Notes under the pieces: model-generated
The model's input: only the letters and a program-made list of their open reading frames with translations
Database searches by the model: none
What the model was told of the DNA's origin: nothing
Position numbers and translations under genes: made by a program
Shown: in pieces, positions 39,301 to 52,455 of the stretch
Layout of the letters: each line of letters starts with the position of its first letter
How positions within the stretch are numbered: position 1 is the stretch's first letter
DNA from: Neodontobutis hainanensis
Taxonomy: Eukaryota > Chordata > Actinopteri > Gobiiformes > Odontobutidae
Assembly: GCA_024349245.1 (NCBI GenBank)
Contig: JALDNG010000023.1
Coordinates: 914,001-978,000 of the forward strand
DNA length: 64,000 nt
Reading direction: 5' to 3'

Positions 39301-42300
39301 TAAAAATTGCTGACTGGACTGACCAATGATATGCTTGCATGAAGTCCTTGATTGACACTTGTTTGCTTGCTTGGAATTTGAGAAGTTTGAGCAGGTCCTG
39401 GGTGAAGCGCTTCACCTGAGCACGATGGGTTAAAGTCAGGAGCCTCTTGGTGCCCATTCCCAAGATCTAAGGACACAATCATAAAAAACAACAATATATG
39501 TAGTAAAAATACAAAACATTTCCAACCTTTAGAGTTTGTACCTGCAGCACATGTGGTACTGCTTCTAGCAGCTCCAACAGTTTGGAGTAACCATAGTCAG
39601 AAACGCGGCACTGCTTTGCGAAGTGATGGTGGTATGAGGGTATGAACTTGCTTATGGGCATAATGCAGGATGGCTGACTCTTTAAAAGGTCAATTATCTC
39701 CCGGCTGAACTGAATGAGCTGAGGGTTGCCCACTGGACTTTTGCAGCGCTGTATCCAGGACTCTGCAGAGAAAGGGAAAGAGACATCAAAATAAATTTCT
39801 CTGTAGTAAAAATACAAAGCAGCATACGGCACATTATTTATCACACATATATTCAAGAGCTCTACCGGTGTTGGGTGTTGGTGGCTTATTGTGGATCCAC
39901 TTGATAATTTTGAATCCGTTCTGAGCTGTGACTATCATGATACTGGGAACACAAGTGATGAGATGCTCCAAGGAGACACCTCCCTCCAGTGTCTCATTTC
40001 CCAACTGCAAGGGGTTGAATTTTGCAGCATAGCAGTTTGGGAAACTAAATAAAAAAATAAAATAAAACTTTATGTACACTTGTTTACAAAATGTTTTAAC
40101 CTCCTTACATGTAAATTATAGGCATCTTTACCTGAGCAGGGGAAGGGTGCCCTCATGAGAATGCAACAAACTGTGGACCTCAGAGGTCAACGTACTCAGA
40201 GACATCACAACAAATGGGATTTTGTAGGAATCAGGGTCAAAGTCAGCCTCGCTGCACAAAAGTGAAATAAAATCAGTTGTAAACATACAATGTTTTTCCC
40301 TTTCCTCAATATGCACATTTATAAGGTGCATGTAGATTAGATATACTTTTAGCTGTAAATGTTACAAGAAAGACAATAACCTAAAGTACTGCTGTGTATA
40401 GTGTTGTCTGCAAATGGGTTCATGATATTCGAGCTCCTCAAAAACCACCGGGCTGCCGCTTGCTGATGAGGAACCATCTTGAGACTGAGAAGACCCCAGT
40501 GGGCTCTGACGGAGTTGGCTGCTGTGTAGAAGACAAACAAGCCGCGAGCCTCCCTGATCCCGCACTGATACCACTTCAGGAAGCCTGTACAGATCTCCAA
40601 CCACAAGCTTTCGAGAATATCTGAGGAGGTGGAGAGGACATAACATTTCCAAATATTTGTAGAGCTTTTAAATCATAGAACATACTTTTACTGTACGAGA
40701 GAAAGAGAAAACACTTTACTTTTTTTCATAGATCTCTGTGAATTTAAAAAGTGGAAGACAATTGGCAGGTGCGTCCTGAAGAATACTCATTATATCTGTG
40801 CTGTACAACAGAAAGGCTTAGATTACTGCTATTGTCCAATGTACATCCAGATTATTTATGCGGTTATACCATGGCTCTTTTACCTCAGCATAGCAAGGGA
40901 TTTGGTGCTGCCTCCAGTGATTAAAGACACTTGAATGCGTTTGCCTCCAATTTTATAACGGTGCAGCCCACTAACTGCGCTGATTGCCTGCTGCAAAGAT
41001 AGCATTTGAACTGTGGCTTTCAGCTGATAGTCAGTGTGAGGGCTCAGCTCCACAGCCTTTACCTAAAAAGCAAGTCAAAGGCATGTTAAGTTTTGATGGC
41101 TAAAGTTTTTATTGGCGCAAGGAAGAAAATAAATATCAAGAGACCCCTGTTGATATGATATACCAATCTATTAAGCTACACACCTTTCCATATCGAGAGA
41201 AGGTGTCATGGAGAGTCTGCTGGAGATCTTTGCGGGACATTCTGTAGTCCAGGTTAGCCACCTGGACCTCAGCTCCATCTGAAAATGGCTCAGAGGTACC
41301 TTCAGAACAGGGACTACGAGGCGCAGCAAGCAAAGGTGAGGACCGGCTTGACAAACAGGGAGAGGCACTCCTTGATTAAAAAAAATAAATATAAAAACAT
41401 TTAGCAGCAGAGGGGCACATCTAAATTCATAAAATAAGGGCAAGATATTCACCTTGAGGACCATGATCCCTGTGAAAGGATCTGTGGACTGAAGCTCCTT
41501 TGCAGATTCAACTTACTGAAGGCTGAGGGTGTGCTAATCTGAAATTCTCCTAAGCTCATCTCTCCTTGTTCTACAGGGGACTCACTTGTGCTTCGGGGAT
41601 TTGACCCCTCCCTTCTGCGTGGGGAAAAAATAATAAAATAAAAAAATTAAATATGTATATAATTCAACTAAATTAAGCAGAAGGCCCTCACTTTCTTACC
41701 TCCTTCTGTACACAGATTCTCCAGTCAGACCAGATTTAGGGAGCAGTTCCATGTTTCCCGTCTCAACGTTACTGTGAGGTGAGGAAGAAGCAGCACGCCC
41801 TTTATCCAGATAAATTTTGGGTTTGCCGTCTATATTGCCAAGCTCCTGAACAAGATGGAGGCATTGATGGACTAATTAATAGACAGATTATGTTTATGCA
41901 AGTGGTGTGTACATTTTGGTAAATTATATAATGGTGGCATTGGAATTATCAGACTTTACAGGTGTTATACTAATTTCATGAAGACCTAATGTTTAAAGAT
42001 AAAAATAATAAGAAAGTTATCACATCAGTTATTGGTTTATTTGGACAGGTTGTGGATATTTTACTCATTATAATCCCTGGTTACCAATTTGGAAAAACTA
42101 AAATCAGCTACCAGAGAACAAATTTCCCAGTACAGAAGGACAGAGCACACAATGAACAAACTGAACACAAAAAAATAAAGGCTTATTTAGGCATTGCTCT
42201 AAGCACAATAAAACATGCAGGACAGTAGGACACACAAAGCACTAACTACTGAAGCTACATGCTAGAGCAAGCATACAGCAGGCAGACAATGGAGTTAAGC

Positions 42301-45300
42301 AGCAACAAGCGGTTAGTTAAAGCAGCAATTAGTAAGAGACTTGGCATGAAAGAGCTTCTTTGACTCACACAGCAGCCAGACAAGGACAGAGCGCAATGAA
42401 GCTAAAGGGGAAGCAGGCACTGGCAAGTCTGCTGACCTGATGGGGTTTGAATGGAGCACCATGAGGAGGCCCACTGCACCCTCTCCTGGGGCTGTAGGGC
42501 CGTTCTGGCAATGGACGGGTGGCTCGGCGTGGCCTCCTTGGTGACCTGGCCTTGTCCAGGGGCAGAAAAGGCATTGAGGAAAAGGACAGGGGAGGGGCAA
42601 ACGTGTCCTGGATTGGGAAGGGCTGGGACAAAGTCTGAGGAAAGCGATGGGAGTTAGAGTGAAACTCGGGCTCAGGACTGGCATCGCCTCGGGGCCGTGG
42701 GGAGAAAGACAAGCTGATGCGATGGCCATACACATCCTCATTTTCCATTCGTTTACGTGCACGTGCAGCTGCCTCAGCGTTGCCAAAACGCAGCACAGCT
42801 GTACCATGGGACACACCCAACACCTTGCCACCACAGTTGTCGGATAAACGGCGAAGCCTTAGTTTCACAGCGTTGCGTAGACTCTTGTCACAGTTGACGG
42901 GAAGGTTGTGCACATAGAGGAGGTTGAAACTGGGCTGAGGGAGGGGAGAAACAGCGCGCCTTTCTGGTTTGTATAATTCACACGTAAAGAATAAAGCAGT
43001 ACTTCTTTCACTATTACAACAAGAATGCACCATTGCTGTAGACTGGAACAGATTACGATTTATTTTTCCTAAAAACCCATTAGCGACATCTGCAACTAGT
43101 TTCTGCCTTCCTGCTTCAATCTTAAAATGTGCAATTCCTCAATTTATACCAGTATAAACTAAAAAGCACATAAGAACCAGTGCTTATATTGATTTACTTT
43201 TTATTATCCCTGTGCGGAAATTTCTAGTTAGCAGCCACACCAGGGTGCATGTTTTTTAATGTTGATGGGGAGTACCCAGAGGAAACCCATCCAAGCACGG
43301 GGAGAACATGCAAACTCCACTCAGAAAGGTCCCGTTTAACCCAAGAGTCAAACCTTCTTGCTAAGAGGCGAGTGTGCTAACCACTGCGCCACTGTGCTGC
43401 CCTATATATAGATACAAGTCTATAAATATGTAACAAGTAGGAATTCATTAGGGCATACCTGGGCATTGAGCATTCGTGGTGGCAAATCAGCAGTGATCTC
43501 TTGAAAAGCTACATGGCGGTGGGCGTGCTGCAGAAGGGCTGGTGAGGTATGATTACCATGGACAAGTATAACCTGGAAACCGTGGCGATGGCGCAGATCA
43601 CTCAGCTCACTTGCAAAGTTAACATCCGCTGGTAACAGTAAAAAAAACATTTTAGATAATATCTAGGACAATATCTTTAGGACATAAATGTGTCTACTCA
43701 CAGGATACTAAAACAACAGTCGCAGGAGCAGTGTGGGTCTCTGCAAAGCGTCGCAAACTTTGCCGGAGCTTGTCATCAGCAGCATTTTTGGCTGTGGCGT
43801 TAATATGTGCCACAGTTACCTGGTAAATAAAAGATGAATGTTAACCAAATGGTTACAGATTTTTAACTGATATGGTTGTATTTCACAATCTGTCTAAGGT
43901 ACCTGGCAGTTGTTGAGCTCTTGAATGACAGATTTACTTTCTTTATTGATATCGCACACACAAATGAACTCTGCCTCACGGTGGCCTTGGAAGAACCGGT
44001 TGCGAATTCGCTCAACCACAGCAGCAGCAGATCGACCACTGGGGACACTGCAATTTTCTATGTCCCAGAACACCCCTACAGGAGGGATATTTTCTGAACC
44101 ACCAGTTTCTGGAGAACCTGTAAGATATTCTGTTACTAAATGAAGGGTTTTTCCAATTTGCAGCAATTTTATTGATTTGTACACAATATACAAGTAATAA
44201 ATTTAACAGCACACAACCACAAAGCATAATTCCACAAACCATATTTCTGTCCAGTCTTTCCAAGGTTGGTTGATGGCATGAGCATCGTACCATCAGCAGA
44301 GGTACCACAGCCATTACAAATGGGGATGGGTGCAGTCTGAGGAGCAGGAACATTGGGCCACACCTCATCAGATTCTGACCGTAAACCAGTCATAGGCTGA
44401 AAAAAATAAAATAAAATAAGCACCAGTTTAAAAAGATAACCAGGCTATTGTATATAAAATGCATTATTGAATATCTGACATTGTTAGCTCAGACACATTA
44501 AGAACAACATAGCTGGGCCATTTAATAAAATAGATACAATAAATAAAATGTTCTACCTGCAATAAATGTTACTTTGTCTTCAAATGTCTTTTAAATTTTG
44601 TCAATATATTTGGTAAATGCAAGCAAACAGAGTAAAAATTATAATTTCATCTAAAAAAAGATAAACATCTATGGCCCTTAGTATTGCAAGTTATATCAAA
44701 TTGTGGAAATACCATTCTATAAAGCCTTATTTTAGATTGATTACAATTGGTTGTACTTTTTTTTTAATTATTGTGGAAGTCTGTTAGTGTTGTTCCTGTT
44801 CATTCTCAGGTTGGTTTAATCTGTGTTTAGAGGCAGTTTTAATTTTTCTCCTATTGGTAATGTCTTCTGGTAATCTTACCCAAATCTACAGAGACCAGAG
44901 AAAGGGCTTTTTCAAAAAGACTCCCTACTCCCTGACCCTGGCCACTTCCACTCCAATAGGACGTGGGTAACACCAGCTTTTGCTGGTGATGGAAGACACA
45001 ATTAATTACAAATGTTATAGCAAATAGTTTTAACATCACAATGAGGTGACATGTAAGATCAAATGGCTAAACAGTTTTATTTGTAAAAGGTGAAAACATC
45101 AAGATGCAGCACTGACAATAAGTGTTTGTTTGTGTCCGAGTGCATGAGTTGAAATCACTTTAGTCAAGGGTTTAAGATGTGAGTGTCACTACACACTGAG
45201 TGCACTTTTTATTTTTTTGCTACAACTTTCATGTAATTTTTGTAAAGCACAATGTTTGGTACAAAATATGCTCTATAAATACATTTTTTTTTGTTGAAGT

Positions 45301-47030
45301 TGGATTGGAAGTGGGTTTTTGTATGAAATAGAAAAAGTATAATAATGTCTGACAAGGTTACCCCATCACATAACTAAAGAAATGGGTGTTCCAAAAATTA
45401 TCAAAAGTGAAAAGAAATGTACCAACCTTTGACAAGCACTCGTGGCAGTAGTGTGCCCCCTTCACACAAACCGTGCGTTCCACATTAAGGTGGATAGGAT
45501 TAGAGCAGAAGTGAGATGAAGTGGTTGTGGTGGCTATAGTGGTGGTTGTTTGATCACCCAGTGTTGTGCTTCTATTAGATCTCCTGGTCAAAGGGCTGCA
45601 GTCCACCCCACAGGAGTAGTAGCCAGAAGAAGCCAAACAAGAGCCATATAAAGGTGTACTTAAAGAGGGAAGAGAGGAGCCCAAAGGAGCTGAAGAGGGA
45701 AATGGATTTGGTTGGCTGCATGAAAGAGGTAGGCCTGAGTAGGAGTGAAGTAATCCTGGACAGTAGGGCACACATGGATGTGATGATACAGGTTGTGAGG
45801 TAGCAACAGAGGAGGGCAGCTGGGATGTGTAACCAAGACTGACCAAAGGGGGAAAAGCTTCTGTTCGGCTTCCACAACTCAAATTATGTTTATATTCAAC
45901 AGATGAAGCAACAGAACACAGCCCAGCTCTGCAAATTTTACTGTTGGTGCTCGGTGCTCCCAAAGTGCTTGAAGCCCTATAAAATGAGACAGCACCTGCA
46001 ACACTGCTACTGCTGCTAACACCAGATGCAGCACCCAAAGTGTCATAGCCCCCTGTGCTGCAATAGTCACAGTAAGAGCAAGTGCTTACTTTGGGGCTAG
46101 CCCCCTCTTGTTGTTGGGGTGGTGGCAGCTGTTGTTGATGAGATTCTGGTGGAAGCTGAGGAGGAGGCATGGATAGAGGGGCGAGAGAGAAGCGCTGGGT
46201 TGTCTGAGAAGAGCAACTGTGGTGTGGAGGAGCAGGAGGAGGAGGGACATCTTTAAGGGCCAGCACAGCCTGTCTGCCATCCATGTAACTGCTCTGAAAC
46301 AGAAAAATAAGCAAGAAGTCAAGATCGCTTTAATATAATGTCCCAAGGCTTTGAACACATGTTATCAACACTTTGATGACAGTGAAAGAATGAGTAAATA
46401 AGAAAGGTAAAAAAAATAAAAAATAAAAAAACATAGGACAATACTTTGTGAAATGTAAGACGTACTGCGGCTTGCTTACTTGCAGCTGCAGTACATCTTG
46501 TAACCAGTATCATTTAAAAGCCTTTTCATAGTCATAACAGTTTATGGTGTTCCTTTCAGTCAGTATGTCTTCTCTGTAAAAACACACACACACAAAAAGG
46601 ACTTGTCTGTATTAACAAGTGTTATCGTGGTTTTGTATTGTTTTCTCTTAAGGGTTTAAAGACGGTGTGTTCTGGACAGTGGTTTGATTAGAAAATAACA
46701 TGCAGTTGCAACTTTGTCTTGTTAAAATTAAACCTACTATTTTAACACCAACTAAAAATTATAAAATTGTGCCGCTATAGATTTATAAAAAATATATAAA
46801 ATATAAGAAAAATACAAAAATATAAAGCGTTTTAGACATAATTACAGTCTCTTTCAGAAGAGATAAATACCCACTTCTTTATCTGAGTGGGTAGGAGCTG
46901 TTGTTACATTGTTGGAAAAGCAATCTTTAAGTTTCCAGAGCAGGGTTGAAGCTTCTGTTTTGGGAGTCCCGAGCCATGGGAAGGGTCTAGAGTTGCATAT
47001 TAATCTCTCCTGTTCCAGTCCTTCCATCAT
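36340..47030 (-). CDS. marf1: Meiosis regulator and mRNA stability factor 1 (limkain b1)
   Basis: MARF1 is a cytoplasmic RNA-binding endoribonuclease needed in mammalian oocytes for transposon control and mRNA turnover. Twenty-six exons join without a phase break to 1794 residues (human about 1742): 46875-47030, 45427-46293, 44240-44396, 43903-44117, 43702-43819, 43459-43628, 42437-42934, 41700-41845, 41453-41614, 41184-41370, 40884-41062, 40720-40800, 40381-40620, 40132-40251, 39866-40044, 39542-39762, 39324-39466, 38614-38747, 38343-38545, 38032-38259, 37657-37896, 37310-37555, 37167-37227, 36945-37046, 36642-36800, 36340-36512. The NYN nuclease domain (about 405-545) keeps its acidic residues: VFWDIENCSVPSG (Asp 412), AADDKL (480-481) and SSDVNF (506). 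RRM1 is at about 563-640 and RRM2 at about 862-945. LOTUS repeats fill about 955-1650 (FIPSYHHHFAKQCRVSDYGY, YHHHFGRQCKL). The C-terminus ends FKLAANFSFTTGL. The start is a double Met matching human. The serine/threonine-rich exon 2 is less conserved. Confidence 0.95.
43260..43405 (-). mobile_element. tRNA-headed SINE, minus orientation
   Basis: Read on the minus strand this begins GGGCAGCACAGTGGCGCAGTGG, a tRNA A-box-like head. It continues with GGAGTTTGCATGTTCTCCCC and GGGTTTCCTCTGGGTACTCC. This body is very widespread in fish genomes. The B box is degenerate (GGTTTGACTCTTGG), so this is an old copy. It lies in the marf1 intron between exons 6 and 7. Confidence 0.75.
44880..44976 (-). other. 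marf1: Candidate cryptic or poison exon in marf1 intron 2
   Basis: On the gene strand a segment with acceptors at 44982 (CACCAG) or 44976 (CAAAAG) and a strong donor (GG|GTAAGA) at 44879 has an open, gene-like reading that includes SLFEKALSLVSVDLG. Its length, 97 or 103 nt, is not a multiple of three. Joining it to the next exon gives a stop after about nine codons. Skipping it gives the human-like join CLSK-PMTGLRSESDEVWPN, so the main mRNA should lack it. Confidence 0.35.
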
Positions 47031-48487
47031 GCATCCCAGAAAGGTCCTTCACCTCACTTTCAGTCCTCTTCTCTCTCATGCTTTCCTTTAAAATAAAAAC
47101 AGTAAACATAAAAACAAATTTTACATGCACCCTTTCTATAATGAGGACTCACATTTTGAAATGACATCTTTACTCACACAGAGAGTGCCTGGCCCTGGAG
47201 TTGTCCTAGTATAGTGTGTGTGTGTGTTGTTATGTTTAGTGGTAGTTTTGATTACTAGAAAACTTTTCATCAAATGCACAAAAACAATCATAGTTATGCG
47301 CCGTAAATTATGTAACAACATGGAGCAATTATTGCGCCCCGAACTAGTTACCACTGTTCGGGAAACTCATTTTAAAACAAGAACTCTTCTAGTCTAGTTA
47401 TCAATGTCCTAGCTTCTTGTTGCTAACAAATCTTAAAGTTAATCAAGGCAAGATATAACTTAGCAGTGAACTGGCTAACACCACAATAACTAATTTATTT
47501 AACCTGCAAAAAAGAGAATACTGATTTTTCTACCCAACAATAGTATGCCAACTTTACAGTCTTAGCTTAACGTTAGGTGAAAACTGAGCTAGCTTAATTG
47601 ACGTTTACCGCTTCAAACGGCTACAGTTTGCATTGTTTAAGCTAACTACAAAGTCGAGCTATTAGCTTGGTTTACAGATATGTACCTACTAATAATTGTA
47701 TTCTCTGTAGATTAAAATTATGACATACAGTCCAAGTAACAAACGACATGTTCTAAAATCTGATATTTATTTCGCTACCTGGTTGGGAAACACACATCTT
47801 TACATCTTCTTCTCAGTTCCCCTCTGTTTGTCTCCCTGGAAACCCGGATCTTTTTGTAACCTGGTCACTACCGCAAATGAGAGTAAACTGTCGCAAATCT
47901 TTTTTTTCAACATCTTTTTGGACATCTAAACACTTATTAATTAGTTGGATTTGTATATTTGTAGTATTACGGCGTAAAATGTATTAAACCTCCCGAAATT
48001 AAATATTATATATATATATGTAAATTACAGTTTTAAATAAAATATATATTATTTTCCTTAGCCTATAGTTTTTTTATTTTTAGTTTAACTCAAATAAAGC
48101 AAAATACCCAACAACACTGACGTATGAATTACGTATATTTCTGAATTTTAATCACTGTGAGTCAATCGAACATACGTATATGCAAAAAAAAATAAATGGA
48201 TGCACTTGCCATGAAATGTATTGCAAAAGGAGCCCCTAGTGGCTGGCATGGAGCCGGCGCTCCTTGTTGCTACTGTTCTGTGTTACAGTGACGGACGGAA
48301 CTGGGCAGCAGGTTTACCATCAGCTTCCTTTGTCAATGAAGATGGATTAGTTAATCATTGTTTCCTTCTTGAACCGTCATTCTTTATTATTAACTGTTAA
48401 AATAGTTAGTCTTTGGATAATTAATATTAACATTATAGTACATTATAATTTTACCAATTAGACAAAAGACGCATTTTCACGTTTGTT
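47031..48487. promoter_or_regulatory. Divergent region between marf1 and panx1
   Basis: This 1.46-kb gap separates start codons of genes read in opposite directions. A plausible acceptor just upstream of the marf1 start exon (TTTTAAAG near 47090) implies at least one non-coding marf1 5' exon further right, perhaps in the richer sequence near 47800-47880. No coding exon is visible. Confidence 0.45.
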
Positions 48488-51142
48488 ATGGCGATTGCTC
48501 ACGTAGCCACTGAATATGTTTTCAGCGACTTTTTGTTGAAGGACCCTACAGAAGGACAAAACACAAAATACAAAGGAGTGCGTCTGGAGCTGGCCGTGGA
48601 CAAAATTGTCACGTTTTTGGCCGTGGGGCTGCCTTTGTTTCTTATCTCTCTCGCCTTTGCTCAAGAGGTGTCAGTTGGTGAGTTGTTTCATTGATGATTA
48701 TACCTGTTTATTTTGGAGGTTATAACTTGTTTTTTTTTATTTTATTTTATTTTTATTCATGTTCCAAGCCATTTGAGGGGCAGTATTGTGAGTAAAGGTC
48801 CGAGGAGGTGGCCTATAAATGCTGGGAAAGGGGTGTGTTAAAGCGACTCCTGCATCACACCCAGACAGACACTGCTGCTAATGTTGATAATACAAGAAAC
48901 TGGACACAGGAGCTCCTGTTCAAAATAGCTGGTAGCAAATGGGCTTTGAGTCTTTGTTCAATTGAGGTACTATGTATAATCTTCTTAAACTGAAGGCCAC
49001 CCACTGGTTGTTTGTCTACCATACAATATAGTCTACCTTGAGATGTAGGAGCGTAAAAATTCATGAAATATGCAACCTTACATAAAGCTTATGCATAAAT
49101 TTTAAAAGGCCAATAAACCCTTCACCAGATTTGTTTTGGCAGCAAGAACAAACTCCATAGACTGCTAACAAGGCTTAATTGGCAAGTCTCTTGGTGTTAT
49201 CTGCTATTTTTCTTTTTTTTAATTCCTGTAGGCTATAACTACTGTCAAAATATTGTTTGTTAACAATTACCATGTGGGTCACGTTTGAATTATACATGCC
49301 CGACTAAGCCTTATTGTAGAGGATACAGTGAGAATAATTGCTGACCCAAAGGACTATAATTACAGCATACTTTGTGTCCTCTAATTAATACATTAATGAG
49401 AATAGACAGCATGTTGTTGTCATTATATGCACATTTTATTGAATCAATATCTTTCCCAGGTACACAGATCAGTTGCTTTGCTCCAACAAATTTCTCCTGG
49501 AGACAGGCCGCCTATGTGGACTCTTTTTGTTGGGCAGCAGTACAGCAGCAATCGGAAAGCTCACCACTATGGTTACATAAGGTTCATATAATAGCGCTTG
49601 AAATAATAATAATCTACACGTCTCTTTACTGAGACTTTTTTTGACTCTTGATACATTTTGTTGAATATGTATTATCCCTCTCTTTTCTCAGTTCTTCCCA
49701 TACATCCTGCTGTTATTTGCCATTCTTATCTACATTCCTGCGTTGTTTTGGCGCTTCACAGCTGCTCCGCACCTCTCCTCAGACCTCAGTTTCATCATGG
49801 AGGAACTAGACCGCTTTTACAACCGTTCCCTCCAACTGGCAAAGAATGTGGCTTCTTTAGATAGCAAAGATGCACCCGAGGACTCTCAAAGGTAAGTGGT
49901 GGTTTTGCTAACATCAGTCTTTGTTTTTTTGAAATTATGTTTTATTTTTTTATTTTTTATATAGCGCTTTTCTACCTAGTAGGCACTCAAAGCGCTTCAG
50001 TCACAATAAGGCTTTGTTAAACCATTATTGGTCATTAAAGGTAAGTAATTATAACACAAGTATCACATACTTTCTTCAGATTATTGGTCTGAATTTGACA
50101 AACAAGTCCATAGACTGCCATAAATATTTATTATATATTCATATACTTATTTACTAATTATTACATATTTGTATATGTTCAAAAATAGGTTATGGTGGAC
50201 ACACTTGCGCTGGAGTAAAGAAATTATGCAGTATGCATTCTGTGCTTAAGTTTGTGTTGCCGTTAAAACATCTCTGTATTACTACTGCCAAAAGATAGGA
50301 AAACATCAGCAATCCTTTTTTTTATTATTATAGCATTTTGTCATGTCTACAAGTTAAACCTTTTTTAAACCTTCACATTTTCCACAATGATTTATCTTTT
50401 CTGCTGCAGTGCATTGGACCTGACAGAGGGCTGCTTCAAATACCCATTAGTGGAGCATTATCTCAAGACCAAACGCTTCTCTCGCTGCCTTGTGGTCAAG
50501 TACTTAGCCTGCCGTGGTCTGACTCTGCTAATCCTGCTATTAGCCTGCCTGTATCTCGGTTACTACATCAGACTGGCCTCCCTCACAGATGAGTTTCCCT
50601 GTGACCTACGTACTGGGTTGCTGAAGAATGACAGCATGGTGCCATCAGCAGTTCAATGTAAGCTTGTAGCAGTGGGTGTGTTCAGGCTGCTCAGCTACAT
50701 CAACTTGGTGGTCTATGCTCTCTTGGCTCCACTGGTTGTCTACGCTGCCTTTGGACCTGCTCGTCAGAGTTCCAGCTTCCTCCGGCCTTATGCAATACTT
50801 CCAGGATTTGGAGCTTTGGGAGTGGTCACCCCCATCTATAATGACCTCAGCATGTATTTACTATTTCTGCATGAGAATCTGAGCGAGCTTAAATCATACA
50901 AATGTTTGCAGGTGGGTTTGAGGTCACACATGTGGGATAAGTATTATAATGTATAGAATGTACAACAAAATATTGTGCTGTTACAGGTTCTGGAGTTATT
51001 ACAAGAAGCAGGTGATGATGGATTTGACACCATGTGCTTACTTCAAACCCTGGGTCAGGTGAAGACAGATGTGGTAGACCGCAAGAAGGGGACATGTGTG
51101 CTCAAGAATGAAGCAAAGAAAACGAAGAAAGAAGATAATTAA
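48488..51142 (+). CDS. panx1: Pannexin 1 channel subunit
   Basis: Pannexin 1 forms a plasma-membrane channel that releases ATP. Five coding exons give 389 residues (human 426): 48488-48677, 49460-49581, 49692-49891, 50410-50911, 50987-51142. The N-terminus (MAIAHVATEYVFSDFLLKDP) and first transmembrane segment match PANX1 closely. The selectivity-filter pair Trp77-Arg78 is in SWRQAAYVDSFCW. Four extracellular loop cysteines are present (ISCF, SFCW, FPCD, VQCK), as is the glycosylation sequon NDS. The carboxyl tail is unusual. The mammalian caspase motif DVVD is kept, but the next residue is Arg instead of Gly. Only 20 lysine-rich residues follow, compared with about 47 in human. The stop codon lies two bases before a splice donor. 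I cannot tell from sequence whether it is the a or b copy. Confidence 0.95.
49958..49998. repeat. Fish interspersed repeat fragment
   Basis: TATATAGCGCTTTTCTA followed by ACTCAAAGCGCTT is a short phrase I recognise from many fish introns, where it is part of a dispersed repeat. It lies in panx1 intron 3. The family name is not certain. Confidence 0.45.
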
Positions 51143-51144
51143 AG

Positions 51145-51224
51145 GTAAATTAGACATATGAGAAAAGGAAAAAATAAATAACACATACTTATATCAGTTC
51201 TATCAATGCCACATTTTTCCACAG
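51145..51224 (+). other. panx1: Probable intron in the panx1 3' UTR
   Basis: GTAAAT directly follows TAAAG, and ATTTTTCCACAG ends at 51224, giving an 80-base intron. A poly(A) signal AATAAA follows at 51406-51411. With the stop only two bases before the junction, nonsense-mediated decay would not be triggered. Confidence 0.55.
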
Positions 51225-51899
51225 ATCTCCACAATCTCTGTCATGCTGTGATGCAAGAGAAGAAGAATGAATTGCTTGCTGATATTTGTGTATAATATTG
51301 CTGATAAGTTCAAATGATTTGACTACTGGCACTTCATTATTCCACTTAGCAGAGTCTCAGAGATGAAGATTTCGGTTGCTTAGACTTAAATTATTTTCTG
51401 TAACCAATAAAAGATTTACCTTTCTCAGGACTTTAAATGCCTTTCAGTTGATGCTGTAAGCCATGTTTTTACTGGAAAGACATAGGGCTCCTCTTTTATT
51501 GATATCGCTGAACCTTTAAAAATGATTGAATAATGTCTTGCATTACTGCCAGAATCATGGCCATTTTTATTGTTCTCCTTATTATGTTCATTGAAATATT
51601 GCCATGTATATGTAGCACCTCTATTATATGTATCTTAATGTCCCATCAGTTTCACCTACCTCATAGTATGCACTTTTGGGTTATTTTCATTTAGGCTAAT
51701 TACTAACAGGCATGTATGCTGCTAAATAATAAAATGACAAAAGATGATGTGTATATTATTGTACAGTGTTTTTACTTAAATGTTTTTTTCCACTGGTTCT
51801 GGATAATTTGTACGCATGTTTTATTTTTAATGAAATAATTAAATAATCCACGAAACTACCTGCTTTATGAGTGTACAATCGTTGATGGCCACAGTTTTT

Positions 51900-52124
51900 G
51901 GTAGTGGTTAGCTCGTGGTTGGCTCATTAGGGATTGCCATAGTGATGTGATTGGGTAATCCAGGATAATCGTCATTCCATTCGACCAATCAGGTGCGAGA
52001 ACCACGGCCTCGTTTGTATTTGGATGTGACTTCGCCACTGCCCCGAAATAACGCCGAGTGAGATTACTTCGTGGACAAATCATTAATTGTTTTAAACTTG
52101 TTTTAAAGCCTTTTTTGCATGCAG
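51900..52124 (+). promoter_or_regulatory. nde1: nde1 promoter and non-coding first exon
   Basis: A CCAAT box (51985-51989, in GACCAATCAG) and an inverted CCAAT (ATTGG near 51950) mark a likely NF-Y-type promoter. A good donor (CAG|GTAAGAAT) at 52125 suggests a non-coding exon ending at 52124 that is spliced to the exon with the start codon. Confidence 0.45.
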
Positions 52125-52455
52125 GTAAGAATTCTGCTTTTATGTTGTTACCTGATTTACCTGAAGAAAAACACCACAGTAGCGAAGTCATTAACAACGG
52201 TATATTAGCTAGCTAAGTGCTAGCTAAAAGTTAGCTACCCTTTAACACATCTTGTAGCGTTACAAAACTGCTACTGTATGTTTATTTTCATTTGTATTTC
52301 GAATACTAGTCACGCCCCAGTTCAATTTAGTTTAACGTTATATCTCAAACAGATTATAAGATACACTCGAGTGTTGTGGAATAATACTGTTGCTGCTGCA
52401 ATTTGGGTTAGCTATGTTTTTTATGCCTGGTTATACTATAGATTATTGTTAAGAG

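Noticed and set aside
42313..42834. Long minus-strand frame overlapping the marf1 RRM exon
   Set aside because: It is an out-of-frame shadow; the other frame matches MARF1.
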